A DNA stretch of 15,608 nucleotides, taken from positions 1-15,608 of the forward strand of contig JNEU01000866.1 in assembly GCA_000697475.1 (NCBI GenBank), in the 5' to 3' direction. Below are positions 1 to 9,524 of this stretch, piece by piece (the stretch's first letter is position 1; every line of letters begins with the position of its first letter). Both the position numbers and the translations under genes were made by a program. The notes under the pieces were generated by a model, which was not told the DNA's origin, did not search any database, and saw only the letters and a list, made by a program, of their open reading frames with translations. This DNA comes from Lichtheimia corymbifera B2541 (lineage: Eukaryota > Mucoromycota > Mucoromycetes > Mucorales > Lichtheimiaceae).

Positions 1-2779
1 TCTCATTGAGCACCACAGCTTCCTTCACTGTTACTCGCGCAGTTGCATCGTTCACCAAAGCATGGTCCACGCCCTTCAGTTCCTGGAAACCGATTCCAGC
101 AAAATTGCGTATCTCACGGCCATGGAACGAACGTGTTATAGCACCATGTGCACAACAAACATGGTAACGATGATGCTGACCTTGTCCAAATGATACCTTG
201 TATATAATCGCGGGAAGGAAACGCTCGCCATTTTTCAACTGGTTCGGCTTTTCAATTGGCACTCCTACGACATCACCAACCTTGTAATCAGGTATCTTGT
301 CTGCCATCTTGTCCAATCTTTTTTATGTTATATTAGCAAAGCATGATACCAATGCGATGAAAATCACATACCTGTTTTGAATGTTTTGAACGCTTTTGTC
401 ATAATACACACCAGCTTCTTTACGTATAGCTAAATGACGGTTGCAGATATCGTCTTCAGATTCAGATGTTGCAGCTTTTCCGTCTTCGTCTTCAATATTG
501 TGTTGGACATGACGTTGGTTTTCGCTTCCGGAAGTGATATCGGAATCGCTTTCGACATTAGTGCCTTGGTCACTTTCGGAATCATCCCCCATGTAGTATC
601 CATAACCATCTTGGCTTGAGCTATCATCATTGCCATTCATTAACTCTTCACTGCTGGTATCTTCCGAGTAATCAGCATATGCCTCGCTTGTACTGTCGCC
701 ATGAGGGGAGGAAGCCATTGCATGATACTCATCTTTGTGTACGATCTCGAGAGAGCGGTCACCGTCACTTGATGATTGATCTAGCCTTCATGCGTTAGTC
801 ATCCGTTATCAATATTATAAGAAATATTAATGTTGACAAACCTCTTGGGCTCAGTGGGAAATCCATATCGATTACAACGTCGTCATAGATGGTTGGATCA
901 TCTTTCGAGGTCTTGCATGACGATGGCTGCTTTTCTACGATCGAGGAATCTATATATTTTGAAATGTATGAATTAGCCCTAGTCAACGTGCGTTGCTATT
1001 AAAATCAAACCTTGTGCTTCGTTATCGTCCTGATCATCAAAACCATTCCAATCGGAATACGCGTCGCTTGCTTCATCACTCGATTGTTCAGTATCGGTAC
1101 CCTCAATGGTGATGGGACCTGTAGTATCCATCTGAGTGTCATTGTCATAACCTGGTTGACTTGTATAATCATCCTCAATAGTGATAGGACTTGCAGCATC
1201 CATCTGGTGATCCCCATCCTCGCCTGATTCGTTATCGTGATGATTTTCGCCGAGGATAGTACTTGCAGCATCCATTTGGATATCACTATCATCACCCGAT
1301 CGACAATCTTCGGAAATGGTGCCTTCAGCATCACATGTACCAGGTTCGTTGTCAGGAAAATGATCACTTCCTTGATCGCTAATAACTTCGTTTTCCTCGT
1401 CATTGGGCATACTCACGTCCGATACATTGCCTTCAGCATCATCGTGGGTGCTACCGACAACATCTGGTTCTTGGGAATTTTGTACCATAGATGGACTATG
1501 AGGGTGTGGATCCTGGCCATAAACCATTCGGTAGGGTGTGGTTCGAATAGGACTTGAATATGTGATGTTGATACCATATACAACTTCAGCCAGGCCATCG
1601 GTCCAATGAACAGCATTACCATCTTGCAGTTGATGATGCACCCAAGCTTCCAATTTCTTCTTAAGTGTTTGATTAGCCCGTTCGATGAGACCTTGCGATT
1701 GAGGGTGACGAGGGGATCCATATATCAAAGTGGTTGGCCACTTGCTCATAAGTTTTTTCAACTATGCATGTTTAGTCTTCGCTACTATATAACTGGTTTT
1801 CCTCCCTTACCATCTTGACATCTTTGAATTCACCGCCATTGTCACTCTGCAACTCCTTGGGTGGTCCAACCTGGCAGAATAGTTCATGCAACCTTTTACC
1901 TACACGCCATGCACTTTTTGAAGGAAGTGGATACGCCCAACCGTACTTGGTGCGGTGGTCCTTGATATGCAAAATATAACGCATTTGGCCTTTGCGGGTA
2001 CGAGTTCCACCAAAATCAATTAAATCCATCTTATAAAAAAGAGACCATTGTTAATCTTAAGCCTCGTGTGATTGTAGATCTATAGGTACCTGAAGTCTGG
2101 TCATGAACGCCTCAGCATGAATTGCTTTTCCAGCGGTCTTGACCTCGGTTCCTGGGGTGGACTTTGCACAGACACTGCAATGGTCAGTCACAAGGGTCAC
2201 AAATCTCAAAGGGCAATACATGTATTCCTTGAGCTATGGATAAACGATGGGTTAAAAGTGCATATATAAAAAAGTGTTTAATGCTAAGCGAATTACTTAC
2301 ATTATGATTCATGGCGTCGCGACGTCCGTGTCCCACAGTCTCATGGGCAGCAGTGATGAGATCATACAAATGTTCCTTGATAGCAATGATCTTGTTTCCA
2401 TTCCGGTTACCAGGCTTGCGAACAATGAACGATTCACCACTTGGCAAGGTCTTCAATACAAACTTATCACGAGTCCACCAAGAAATATTGCGATCATAAC
2501 TATGTTCAAGTGGTTGACCCTAGCAATATGCAAATTTATGTTATAATTGAAAACAATACATGTCATCACCCCTACCTGAAGAGCTCTTTTCATATCTTCG
2601 TACATATCCTTGCTGATGAATGTTTTTTCTTGAGGCTTCGGTTTATTGGTTTTGGCATTTGTCTGGCTGTCACTTGACTTAGGGTTGGCGATGTATTCCT
2701 CCATGAGCCGTCCAAACGTTGCCTTGGATAACCAATTGCGTTCTCGGCCATAGAAAATCGTTTGCTCGTTGCTGGTCAT
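1..2779 (-). CDS. KRBA2/Ginger-type integrase (DDE, rve family), 8 exons, 3' end outside window
   Basis: Spliced exons (minus strand): 2779-2576, 2519-2301, 2233-2090, 2029-1811, 1761-1011, 949-842, 780-372, 317-<1. All seven introns are GT-AG, 49-67 bp, and the frame stays open for 528 residues to the window edge. The start ATG at 2779 has A at -3. Residues H127/H132/C160/C163 form the HHCC zinc finger of integrases. The catalytic core shows D191 (in MDLIDF; D194 is the alternative), D252 (QSDNGGEF) and E289 (HPQSQGLIERAN), a DD36E-type spacing, followed by the TPYRMVYG segment. Residues about 330-420 are Asp/Glu/Ser-rich with a 24-residue repeat. Exon 8 carries YKVGDVVGVPI, resembling the SH3-like C-terminal domain of KRBA2-like proteins. 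Known role of the family: DNA strand transfer by transposon integrases, some of them host-domesticated. All key residues are present, so the protein could be active. The name rests on motif recognition; whether it is a transposon gene or a domesticated one cannot be told without the left flank. Confidence 0.85.
1100..1300 (-). repeat. 72 bp / 24-aa acidic tandem repeat in the integrase tail
   Basis: Within exon 5 of the integrase gene a 72 bp unit occurs about three times (units start near 1101, 1173 and 1245). In protein it reads as variants of xQMDAASPITIEDD followed by an Asp/Gly/Ser-rich spacer. Because the unit is a multiple of three, copy gain or loss keeps the frame. It lies in the acidic linker between the catalytic core and the C-terminal segment. 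Confidence 0.8.
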
Positions 2780-3202
2780 TTGCGTAAATACAATGAAAGT
2801 AAAAAGAGGTAGATTGTTTGGTTACCCCTTGTTGTCATATACTTATATTTAATCGGAGCGTAGTAGTTTAAATATACCATAACTTTGGTGCTGTGGTATA
2901 TTTCAACGCCGATTGGCCTTATCCTTTTACGGCATATATGATGACAAATGCAATAAATCTTTTCAACGGTGGGTATGTCATAGTAGGTCCCATTCATTAC
3001 TTTATTTCACCCATTAGAAAGCCATACACACTATAGTTACGCCATGTTGCTAGGCTAACAATACAATTAAACTAATATGATGGTAACAGAAAATAGATTA
3101 GATAACGATCCTCCGATCGCCGTCGAGACCGCCATATGTCTGTATATGCTTGTTGCACCCATCATGCCCTTGGGTAATGGCGTCGTGTAAGGTGAATGTG
3201 TG
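2780..3202. other. 5' flank of the integrase gene, no supported gene
   Basis: This AT-rich stretch lies upstream of the integrase start. An open frame on the minus strand (2997-2776) overlaps the start in another frame, but it has no recognisable domain and offers no clear splice into exon 1, so I do not call it. The start ATG at 2779 is therefore taken as the first coding exon. An additional 5' exon cannot be excluded. Confidence 0.4.
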
Positions 3203-3345
3203 TCCTCGTTTTGTACTAGTACAATTTTGAATCCTCGAATTGTACTAGAACAATTCAAGGATATAGCCGTACAATTTGATGTCCTTGAATTGTACTAGTA
3301 CAATTTTGTGTCCTTGAATTGTACGGATCCTCGAATTGTACGGTA
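3203..3345. repeat. Array of palindromic motif TTGTACTAGTACAA and TCCTYGAATTGTAC
   Basis: Five direct copies of TCCTYGAATTGTAC or a close variant start at 3203, 3232, 3282, 3311 and 3328. Inverted half-copies lie at about 3251 and 3269. Two exact 14 bp palindromes TTGTACTAGTACAA sit at 3211-3224 and 3290-3303, and a near-perfect 18 bp version at 3238-3255. The array is 424 bp upstream of the integrase start and about 570 bp upstream of the orphan gene. It could be transposon terminal/subterminal repeats, a transposase or transcription-factor binding array, or decayed repeat DNA; the sequence alone does not decide. Confidence 0.75.
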
Positions 3346-3916
3346 ACAGTATACACTACGAAGAAAGGCAAGTCAGCTTGTACACTCTACTACAACGTTG
3401 CTCACCTTCATTGACACCTTTTCTCATAGATCGCTTGCTAATGAGGGCCTCCATGTCGAACCACGATCGCGGGGTTCAGGCTGGGAAAGAAGCAGCAAGG
3501 ACACGACACCACTCTTTTGATATATACCACAAGGAAATTAGCTTCCCCACTCCACACCCCCATATACAATACACATACACATAATTTATAAACACACCTT
3601 TTATTATCGTATTATCATTCAGTGACAAGGGGGGCGGTGTTAAGGGTGGTGGTATCCAAGGCTAATACTGCTGCGCATTGTCTATAATACAACTACACAT
3701 AATAACACTACCACACCTATACCTGTTTATGAGCTAGTGATATAAAGATAGTATAGACATACTTGTACACCGATTCCAACCACAATGGAGAAGGATCATG
3801 TCACTCGATTAGTCAAATGGGGTGAAATGGGGTGACGTGCTGTCCTTTAATAAATTATACGTTTCCACCGCAACCAGTTGTTTCCTCTCTCTTTCTGCTC
3901 TCCGTTACTTTTCAGC
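3346..3916. promoter_or_regulatory. Intergenic region and probable promoter of the orphan gene
   Basis: No gene is supported here. A tandem of AAATGGGGTG occurs twice back to back at 3815-3834. An AT-rich TATA-like stretch (taataaattatac) follows at about 3849-3861. A pyrimidine-rich leader (ctctctctttctgctctcc) directly precedes the start codon at 3917. Such pyrimidine tracts are common in fungal 5' leaders. No transcription-factor site is claimed. Confidence 0.3.
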
Positions 3917-5474
3917 ATGCTTCGCTTCGCTCGTACTGCTCTCTTTTTCTGCCTTTCCACACCTGCTCTCCCTCTCGCTTATTTGCTTGCTTGCCTTGTG
4001 CAGCTTTTTGGTGTCTCTGTCTCGCTGATACTTGCCCTTTGCTACGGTTTTTACCTGCACTGGAGCCCTCTTGTTGCGTTTGTGGTGACATGGTTGTCCA
4101 TGACCTGTCCCACTCTCAACACGTTCTCGCTTTTCCGCCCTTCTGTGGCTGGTCCTGTTGTTTCTGTCGTTTCGTCTGGTGGTGAAGTCGTTGCTGTTCA
4201 CGTGGTGCGTTTTTCTCGTTTTGCTGGTTGCGATGTCGTTGCTTCTGGTGCTCCTGCTGATGTCGATGGTCCTGATGGTGAAGAGGGTGTTCCTGTTGAT
4301 GAGGTTTCTGGTGTCGAAGGCGTTGTTTCTGCTGTTGTTGAAGGTGTTTCTGATTCCGTTGGCGATGATATTGAGGCTATTTCTGGAGTTGAGGTCGTTG
4401 AAGTTGCTTTTGTTCCTGTTGGTGGTTCCGTTTTGCCTGATGTTGGAGGCCATATTCGCGCTGATTCTGATCCCGCTATTGGTGGTGCCCGTTCTGTTTC
4501 TTCTGGTGCTGGTGTTCCTGTCTCTTCTGCTGTTCTGACTCCTGATGATGCTGTTCCTGCTGTTCCCGATGTTGCTGTTTTTGAAGATGTTCCTGTTCCT
4601 GTTCCTATTGCTGTTGCTGTTGCTGTTGATGCTGATGATGACGAACTCGGTACGTATTTCTGTATAACCACCCTTGGTTTCTTTCCAATCATCTGACAAA
4701 TGGTTTTATATAGCATTTTTGATGTACCACTTGAGTGTGGATGATCAATACGATGAGGATGCTTACATGGCACCTCCCGTGGATCGACCCTATGAGGAAC
4801 CCGTGGAGATGATGGAGATTGGTAAGTGGTACTTTAAAGACATGGATCGTTGTGACGATATATATACTGACATGGAGTGATATTTCGTAGAGGAGAACCC
4901 CATCATCGTGATGTTTGCCAACTTGACTTTCCCTCCTTTCCCTGCTGACAATGATGACGATTATGTTCCAATCGATGTTGGTAAGTATATTCTCATTTAC
5001 ATTTATGTCAGCCTGCGTATCTAATGAATTGAAATTACTTTAGACATGCCATCCCCTATGCTTCCATCAATCAACGCAACACCAGCTCCATCACCTCCAC
5101 CATCACCTACGCCATTCCCTATGGAGGTTGAAACGACAATCCTTTCACCTATGATCACCAATACCGCTGCCACCATTACCACCAATACCGCTATGCCTAT
5201 GCCTATGCCTATCCCTGACACCATCACCACCAACACTGATACCGATCCTGCCACCATCCATTCTCCTACCGACAATGTCACTTCTCCTCCTCTCAGTCCT
5301 TCGGATATCCCCGCCATGTCACTCATTCAAGCAGGTATCCGCCAAATCCGCGATGCAGTCCTTACACGCACAGCACCTTCCTCTCCTTCATCCTCTTCTG
5401 TATCCTCATCCTCGTCCTCCTCTTCGTCTTCTTCATCTTCCTCCTTATCGTCATCTTCATCAGCATCTTCCTCC

Positions 5475-5518
<44 letters not shown>

Positions 5519-5582
5519 TTCGTCTTCCTCATCCTCACCTAATCGTCAACCTGAACATCGCCAACATTTCGACACCTCGTGA
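3917..5582 (+). CDS. Orphan four-exon gene: hydrophobic N-terminus, Val/Asp-rich middle, poly-Ser C-terminus
   Basis: Exons 3917-4649, 4714-4821, 4891-4980 and 5044-5582. The three introns (64, 69, 63 bp) have GTACGT, GTAAGT, GTAAGT donors and TAG acceptors, all in phase 1, and the total of 1470 nt gives 489 residues plus a TGA stop. ATG 3917 has A at -3. The first in-frame codon usable upstream is only a TTG. Residues 1-62 are strongly hydrophobic (two to three possible membrane segments or a signal anchor). Residues about 80-244 are low-complexity Val/Asp/Gly/Ala with T-ending codons. Exons 2-3 are acidic and Pro-rich. Residues 311-422 are Pro/Thr/Ser-rich with MPMPMPIP. Residues 423-475 are almost all Ser (49 of 53), partly from a TCA microsatellite. 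I recognise no family. Composition suggests a surface or secreted-type protein, but this is inference. The first exon is also open on the minus strand, which weakens the call; the in-phase splice chain supports the plus strand. Confidence 0.6.
5475..5517 (+). repeat. (TCA)n microsatellite encoding poly-Ser
   Basis: An uninterrupted run of about 14 TCA triplets lies inside a longer TC-rich serine-coding tract (about 5377-5535) in the last exon of the orphan gene. Slippage here changes serine number without breaking frame. Confidence 0.85.
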
Positions 5583-6052
5583 ATCCGTTCAACCACAACC
5601 ACCACTACCGCATCACCACCATCATCATTACTTCCCGTTGTGCTTGAAGCACGAGAGTTCCTCGGTGCCCTTGACTGAGTAGATCCGTTTGTGCGTGCCT
5701 TTTGGTAAGTGAGAAATTGCACCGCTATATTTGAAACGATGGCTCATCTAGTTTACATTTATCTATAGGGCGATTGGATAGCGGCCTCCTTTCTTTGGAG
5801 CGGATTTTCTGGTTACGGATAGGATGCCCTGCAGTCCAGATTCAAGGCGTGGATGATTCTCAGGTACGTTTGGCTTCGTGTGGTTGAGTGAAAGGATAGG
5901 CATGTAGGTCTCGAGGTGAGAGGATCTGGATGGTCATCGATGACGCTTCCATTGGTGCTGAAAGGTCCACGAGTAAGTCCAAGTCTGTCTCCATTGATCC
6001 TGTTGGCTATGTGCAAGTCCTTGCTTTCCTACATCCTCCCATGGTCTATTTG
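5583..6052 (+). pseudogene. Coding-like continuation downstream of the orphan gene, interrupted by stops
   Basis: The frame of the orphan gene's last exon continues past its TGA (5580-5582) with a Thr/Ser/Pro-rich stretch and then LLPVVLEAREFLGALD, ending at a second TGA (5676-5678). A GT-AG intron-like segment follows (5705-5768), then an open block that includes LLSLERIFWLRIGCPAVQIQ, and a second intron-like segment starts at GTACGT (5864). Near 5915-6050 another open block reads ERIWMVIDDASIGAERSTS and onward. These blocks cannot be joined in one frame without crossing stops. I read this as either a decayed 3' part of the gene or a separate decayed gene. Confidence 0.35.
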
Positions 6053-6636
6053 TCATGTTACCCACTGAGGTGCTTCATTTGGTATTGAAAGGGTACGTCA
6101 AGATACTGGTATTGCCTTATGATCCATTTACTTACTTACAAATGCCTTTTTATTTTGTGGGGGCATATCATGGTTATTTATACTGTGGTATGTCTCTGCA
6201 TAGTGACACCGCCTTTACATGTTGGATGATCATGTTTTGGCACAAGCGGTAATCATCTTTGAAGTGGGTAGACAAGGAAAGGATCATCAAGACATGGATT
6301 GCTTGGCATCATGGCCTGGTCATGGAGCAGACAGAGCGTCGTTGGACCCGGCCCTTTGGTGCAGAGGATAAGACTTTGAAGGATCCTGAGGTGAATGGGG
6401 CCTGCATGCTGATTCCTTTCGCTCTCCACATGGAGCTGGACGTCCTGGGATGACATGCCACGCCTTGTTTCTGGGTCTGCAGGGTGTCCCTGTGAGCAGG
6501 GTATGGTCACGTGGTATGGTATGTATTGCATCACCAATGGTTATGTCTTCTCAAATACTAATGAATGTCTCCTTTGACAATAGGCCTTGGGCCCTGTTTG
6601 GGCGATCGGTATCAGCAGCGGCTGCTGTCTGGAGGG
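6053..6636. other. No supported gene
   Basis: Short open stretches occur on both strands, but none has a recognisable domain, a consistent splice chain or a start context that would separate it from chance. I see no repeat with high identity here. Confidence 0.4.
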
Positions 6637-7290
6637 CAGGAGTTCTCTTTTCTTTTTATTGGTGTCGTCACCGATTCGGGCCTCAAGCAAGTGGTGGATA
6701 CCATTACACACACCCAAGGGTTGTCGTTTCTTTTTATCGATGGTGCCATGCTTTGGATCTGTTGTTGTCATGGCGACAAGGTGCAAGAGTTCTCTTTTCT
6801 TTTTACTGGTGTCATTACGCTGACCACATACACATGGGTCGTCATGGTTGCAAGTCTCAAGGGGTCTCTCTGCTTTTATTGGCATCGTTACATACCAAGA
6901 AGCTCTTTTCATGGCTACAATTCAGAACGTCTCTCATTTCAAGTATGCTGATTCGGTGACATTGCCAGTTTGAACACATTTATCGTCAAGGATACAAGGC
7001 ACAAGAAATCTACTTCAATGTTATTCGCTCTGTCACCCATTTGGCATTGTTCTTTTAATCAGCTTCGTGGCGTTACCAATTTGGGCATTTATCGTCATGG
7101 CTACAAGGCACAAGATCACCTTTTCTCTTACCCCATGAGGCGTTTCATTGCTACACAACTACGATGTTCGATCCATGTGACAAGCGGTCGTGGTTGTTTG
7201 GGTGGTTGGTGTTCCTGCCTATCATACATGATACTGTACATGGTGCTCGGATCAAGAAGATTCAAGACGATCTCCTTTATTGGCGTGATG
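6637..7290 (+). repeat. Degenerate tandem repeat, unit about 65-110 bp
   Basis: A recurring block resembling CATGGCTACAAGGCACAAG followed by TTCTCTTTTCTTTTTATTGG recurs near 6637, 6714, 6784, 6858, 6923, 7002, 7111 and 7263. Spacings are mostly 65-79 bp, then 109 and about 152 bp as copies decay. In local frames it encodes variants of GYKAQEFSFLFIGV, but frames shift between copies and stops intervene. A further diverged copy is visible near 7870-7945. It looks like an old minisatellite or a decayed gene with repeated protein modules. Alignment by dot plot would settle the unit and the extent. Confidence 0.5.
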
Positions 7291-8277
7291 TGGCATTCTG
7301 CAGCAGCGCAATCCTATGATGGCATCCACATTGAAGCGTATACTGCTTATTTGACACAATACTACAACACAATGAAGAGCTGGGCTATTATACTCTATAT
7401 CGGACATTACATGGAGTTATATCTATGGCAACAAGAATGGATATAAAACGCGACAGTTTTACACCGGTGGCATTCATCACTTGGATTCGATGGCAACACG
7501 CACCTATGGCGATAGCTTATGGCTTATGGCAGACCCAAGGCGCAACTCCAGACATTGCTATGACCTCCCATCCAATCGACGGCGAGGCAATCAAAGTGAT
7601 CATTAGAGAAGGCGTTCCTTTATCAATCCTAATTCATCAAGATATCCCAATTCAAGCAAGGTGGAATAACGATTCACTATTGGCAGCTGCAGAAGTGGTA
7701 TTGGCGGTGATCACGATCCACAACATAGATATGGTAGCGGATCGAGAGGAGGTATCATATGACGGTGGCTGGAGCATGCTGGCGGATACTACGTTTTCAA
7801 ACGCGGGACCAATTGGAACCATGGCACATGGTGTGGTGATACATGAACAAGAAAGCTACAAATTCACATACACATGGGCCTTACGGCGTTACAAGGACAT
7901 ACACACACAATTCTACTTCATTGGTTACCATCATCAAGAGTGAACCCTGGTCACAAGGATATTACTCCAAAGATCACTGGTGGTCTGTGAACCTCTTCCA
8001 TTCTTGGTGGTTCATGCATGGATACGGACAACATGGTCAACGCACAAATCGCATTACCAATCAACATGGTCGACATTACAGCCAGAGTCAAAAACAAAGA
8101 CAAATCAAGGATCGACCATAAAACGCGTACGTATGCTACTCGAACGCTCATCTATAACCATGTCGCTTACCTTACCATCATACAGATACAGCCATGGAAT
8201 GTCGGTACCATATCACAGCGGTCCTGGCGATGGATTCTGGATTTCCTATGCACGGCAATTGCACTGTCCCACATATT
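7291..8277. other. Decayed repeat-like sequence, no supported gene
   Basis: Several medium-length frames are open on the plus strand, for instance a 172-residue one at 7425-7943 and a 109-residue one at 7980-8309. They have no recognised domains, overlap each other in different frames, and their composition (His/Gln/Tyr/Trp-rich in one frame) follows the local repeat composition. A GT-AG intron-like segment starts at 8127 (GTACGT) and could end at ACAG near 8184. I do not call a gene. Confidence 0.35.
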
Positions 8278-8443
8278 TCAAAATATCAATGCAAATCAAT
8301 CTACTATGAAAACAATTCAATCTTCGGCTCTCAATCTCTCTTATGCGCATACAAGTCACATCAATCATTTCAATCAAGCGCAATCTCAATCATCAATCAT
8401 CAATTATCTCATTCTCATTCTCAATCAATCTCAATCAATCAAA
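8278..8443 (+). repeat. CAAT/TCAA-rich simple-sequence tract
   Basis: Sequence dominated by interspersed TCAAT, CAATC and CATCAAT words, densest at 8340-8440. Stop codons are scarce in several frames because of this composition, which explains the overlapping open frames here. A GTAAGT donor-like site begins at 8444 directly at the end of the tract. Confidence 0.6.
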
Positions 8444-8504
8444 GTAAGTCTCATTGGTGGATTGGATGATATGCAAGGTCAACGTATGAACAAAGGTGTT
8501 ATAG

Positions 8505-9025
8505 AACAAACATGCCGAGAAACAAACGTCCATGGCATCAAGACCAGTCTGGAGGATATGTATCGCTTTGTGGTTCAAATCGCAATCTCGACCATCACTC
8601 AAAGAAGGATTGGCAATCAATATCATCAAACTCAGAGAGCCTGAGAAACAAGTAAGTATATGGTTTCCATTGGCAGGGTGGAAAAAGGATTCTCATTATG
8701 GGTCTTTAGATAAAAAAAGAAGAAAAGAAGAAAAGAACAAGAACAAGTGGGACTTGCATGAACCATGCTTGGAGAACTAGGATCACGCTGGTATCGGTGT
8801 TCGACCACAAACGGTCTTATGTTGGTGCATGTGAAAGGATACTCAAGAACGTATACATGCTCCCCATCATCATCGGTAAGCATATTCGGGTCATCCCTTT
8901 TGCCCCTCCATCACTAATCATGATCCATAGATGAATTATCACACATATCAAGAAAGTTGCTTTCAATCAATGAGCGCCATGAAGTCAGGACATTACATCC
9001 AATCACGGACATCAAGGTGCAATGA
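8505..9025 (+). CDS. Weak three-exon candidate, unknown product
   Basis: Three blocks, 8505-8651, 8710-8875 and 8931-9025, are separated by short GT-AG segments (8652-8709, donor GTAAGT; 8876-8930, donor GTAAGC with a ctaat branch-like element). They join in one open frame ending at TGA 9023-9025. A preceding GT-AG segment (8444-8504) would join the CAAT-rich tract as an upstream exon in the same frame. The product is basic with a Lys/Arg/Glu run (IKKEEKKKRTRT) and has no recognised domain. Against it: block one is open in two frames, no start codon is secure, and an A/G-rich stretch directly follows the second acceptor. Transcript evidence is needed before accepting it. Confidence 0.22.
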
Positions 9026-9524
9026 CGAGCAATCATGGCTGAGGCAAAGACGAAGAATGACTTCTATCAATGGCAGCGATGGGGACAAGCATACAGTGGG
9101 AACATGGGTGTTGGCATGGACATTGTAAGTAGGAATGATGTGGATTATGATTTACCAGCATGCGTACTGACATCTGGGTCACATGCCATGTAGTGGATGA
9201 CAATCGGAGGCCTCGCGATCATACAACCTTGTCATTGTTCTCTGCTAGTAGGGGCACACGCTGATTGGTGGTGGTCAGCAAAGCATTTCCAGATGTCCAT
9301 TCAAGCATGCATGTACTATAAATAGTGAATGCAATAGAATTAGCATTATTGATTTCAAAGATTATACATTTATTCATCACAGTTACCAAACATTATATAT
9401 TAAACACGCGTATCTAGCATCATTTGTCTTAGAAGAGTATCAAAGGAATCATCATCACTTAAGGTGAATCCCTACCCATGCATAACAAATCTTCACGCAA
9501 GTGGCTCACGATTAAAAATCTTTC
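9026..9524. other. Intergenic, no supported gene
   Basis: Another intron-like GT-AG segment (GTAAGT at 9125, acceptor TAG at about 9193) lies here without a coherent exon on either side. A TATA-like TATAAATAG occurs at 9317-9325, about 200 bp upstream of the LINE ORF1 relic. The rest (9330-9480) is AT-rich with no visible gene. Confidence 0.35.

Noticed and set aside
1535..1552. GGTTCGAAT resembling a tRNA T-loop
   Set aside because: It lies inside the integrase coding exon and no acceptor stem or anticodon arm can be formed around it.
2776..2997. Minus-strand open frame of 73 codons just upstream of the integrase start
   Set aside because: No domain, no clean splice into exon 1, and the ATG at 2779 has a good context by itself.
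3336..3584. Plus-strand open frame of 82 codons
   Set aside because: It begins at a TTG inside the palindromic motif array, has no domain and no splice support.
4198..4773. Minus-strand Ser/Thr/Pro-rich frame resembling a mucin
   Set aside because: It mirrors the GNT codon pattern of the plus-strand exon and runs across that gene's first intron; kept only as a question in the findings.
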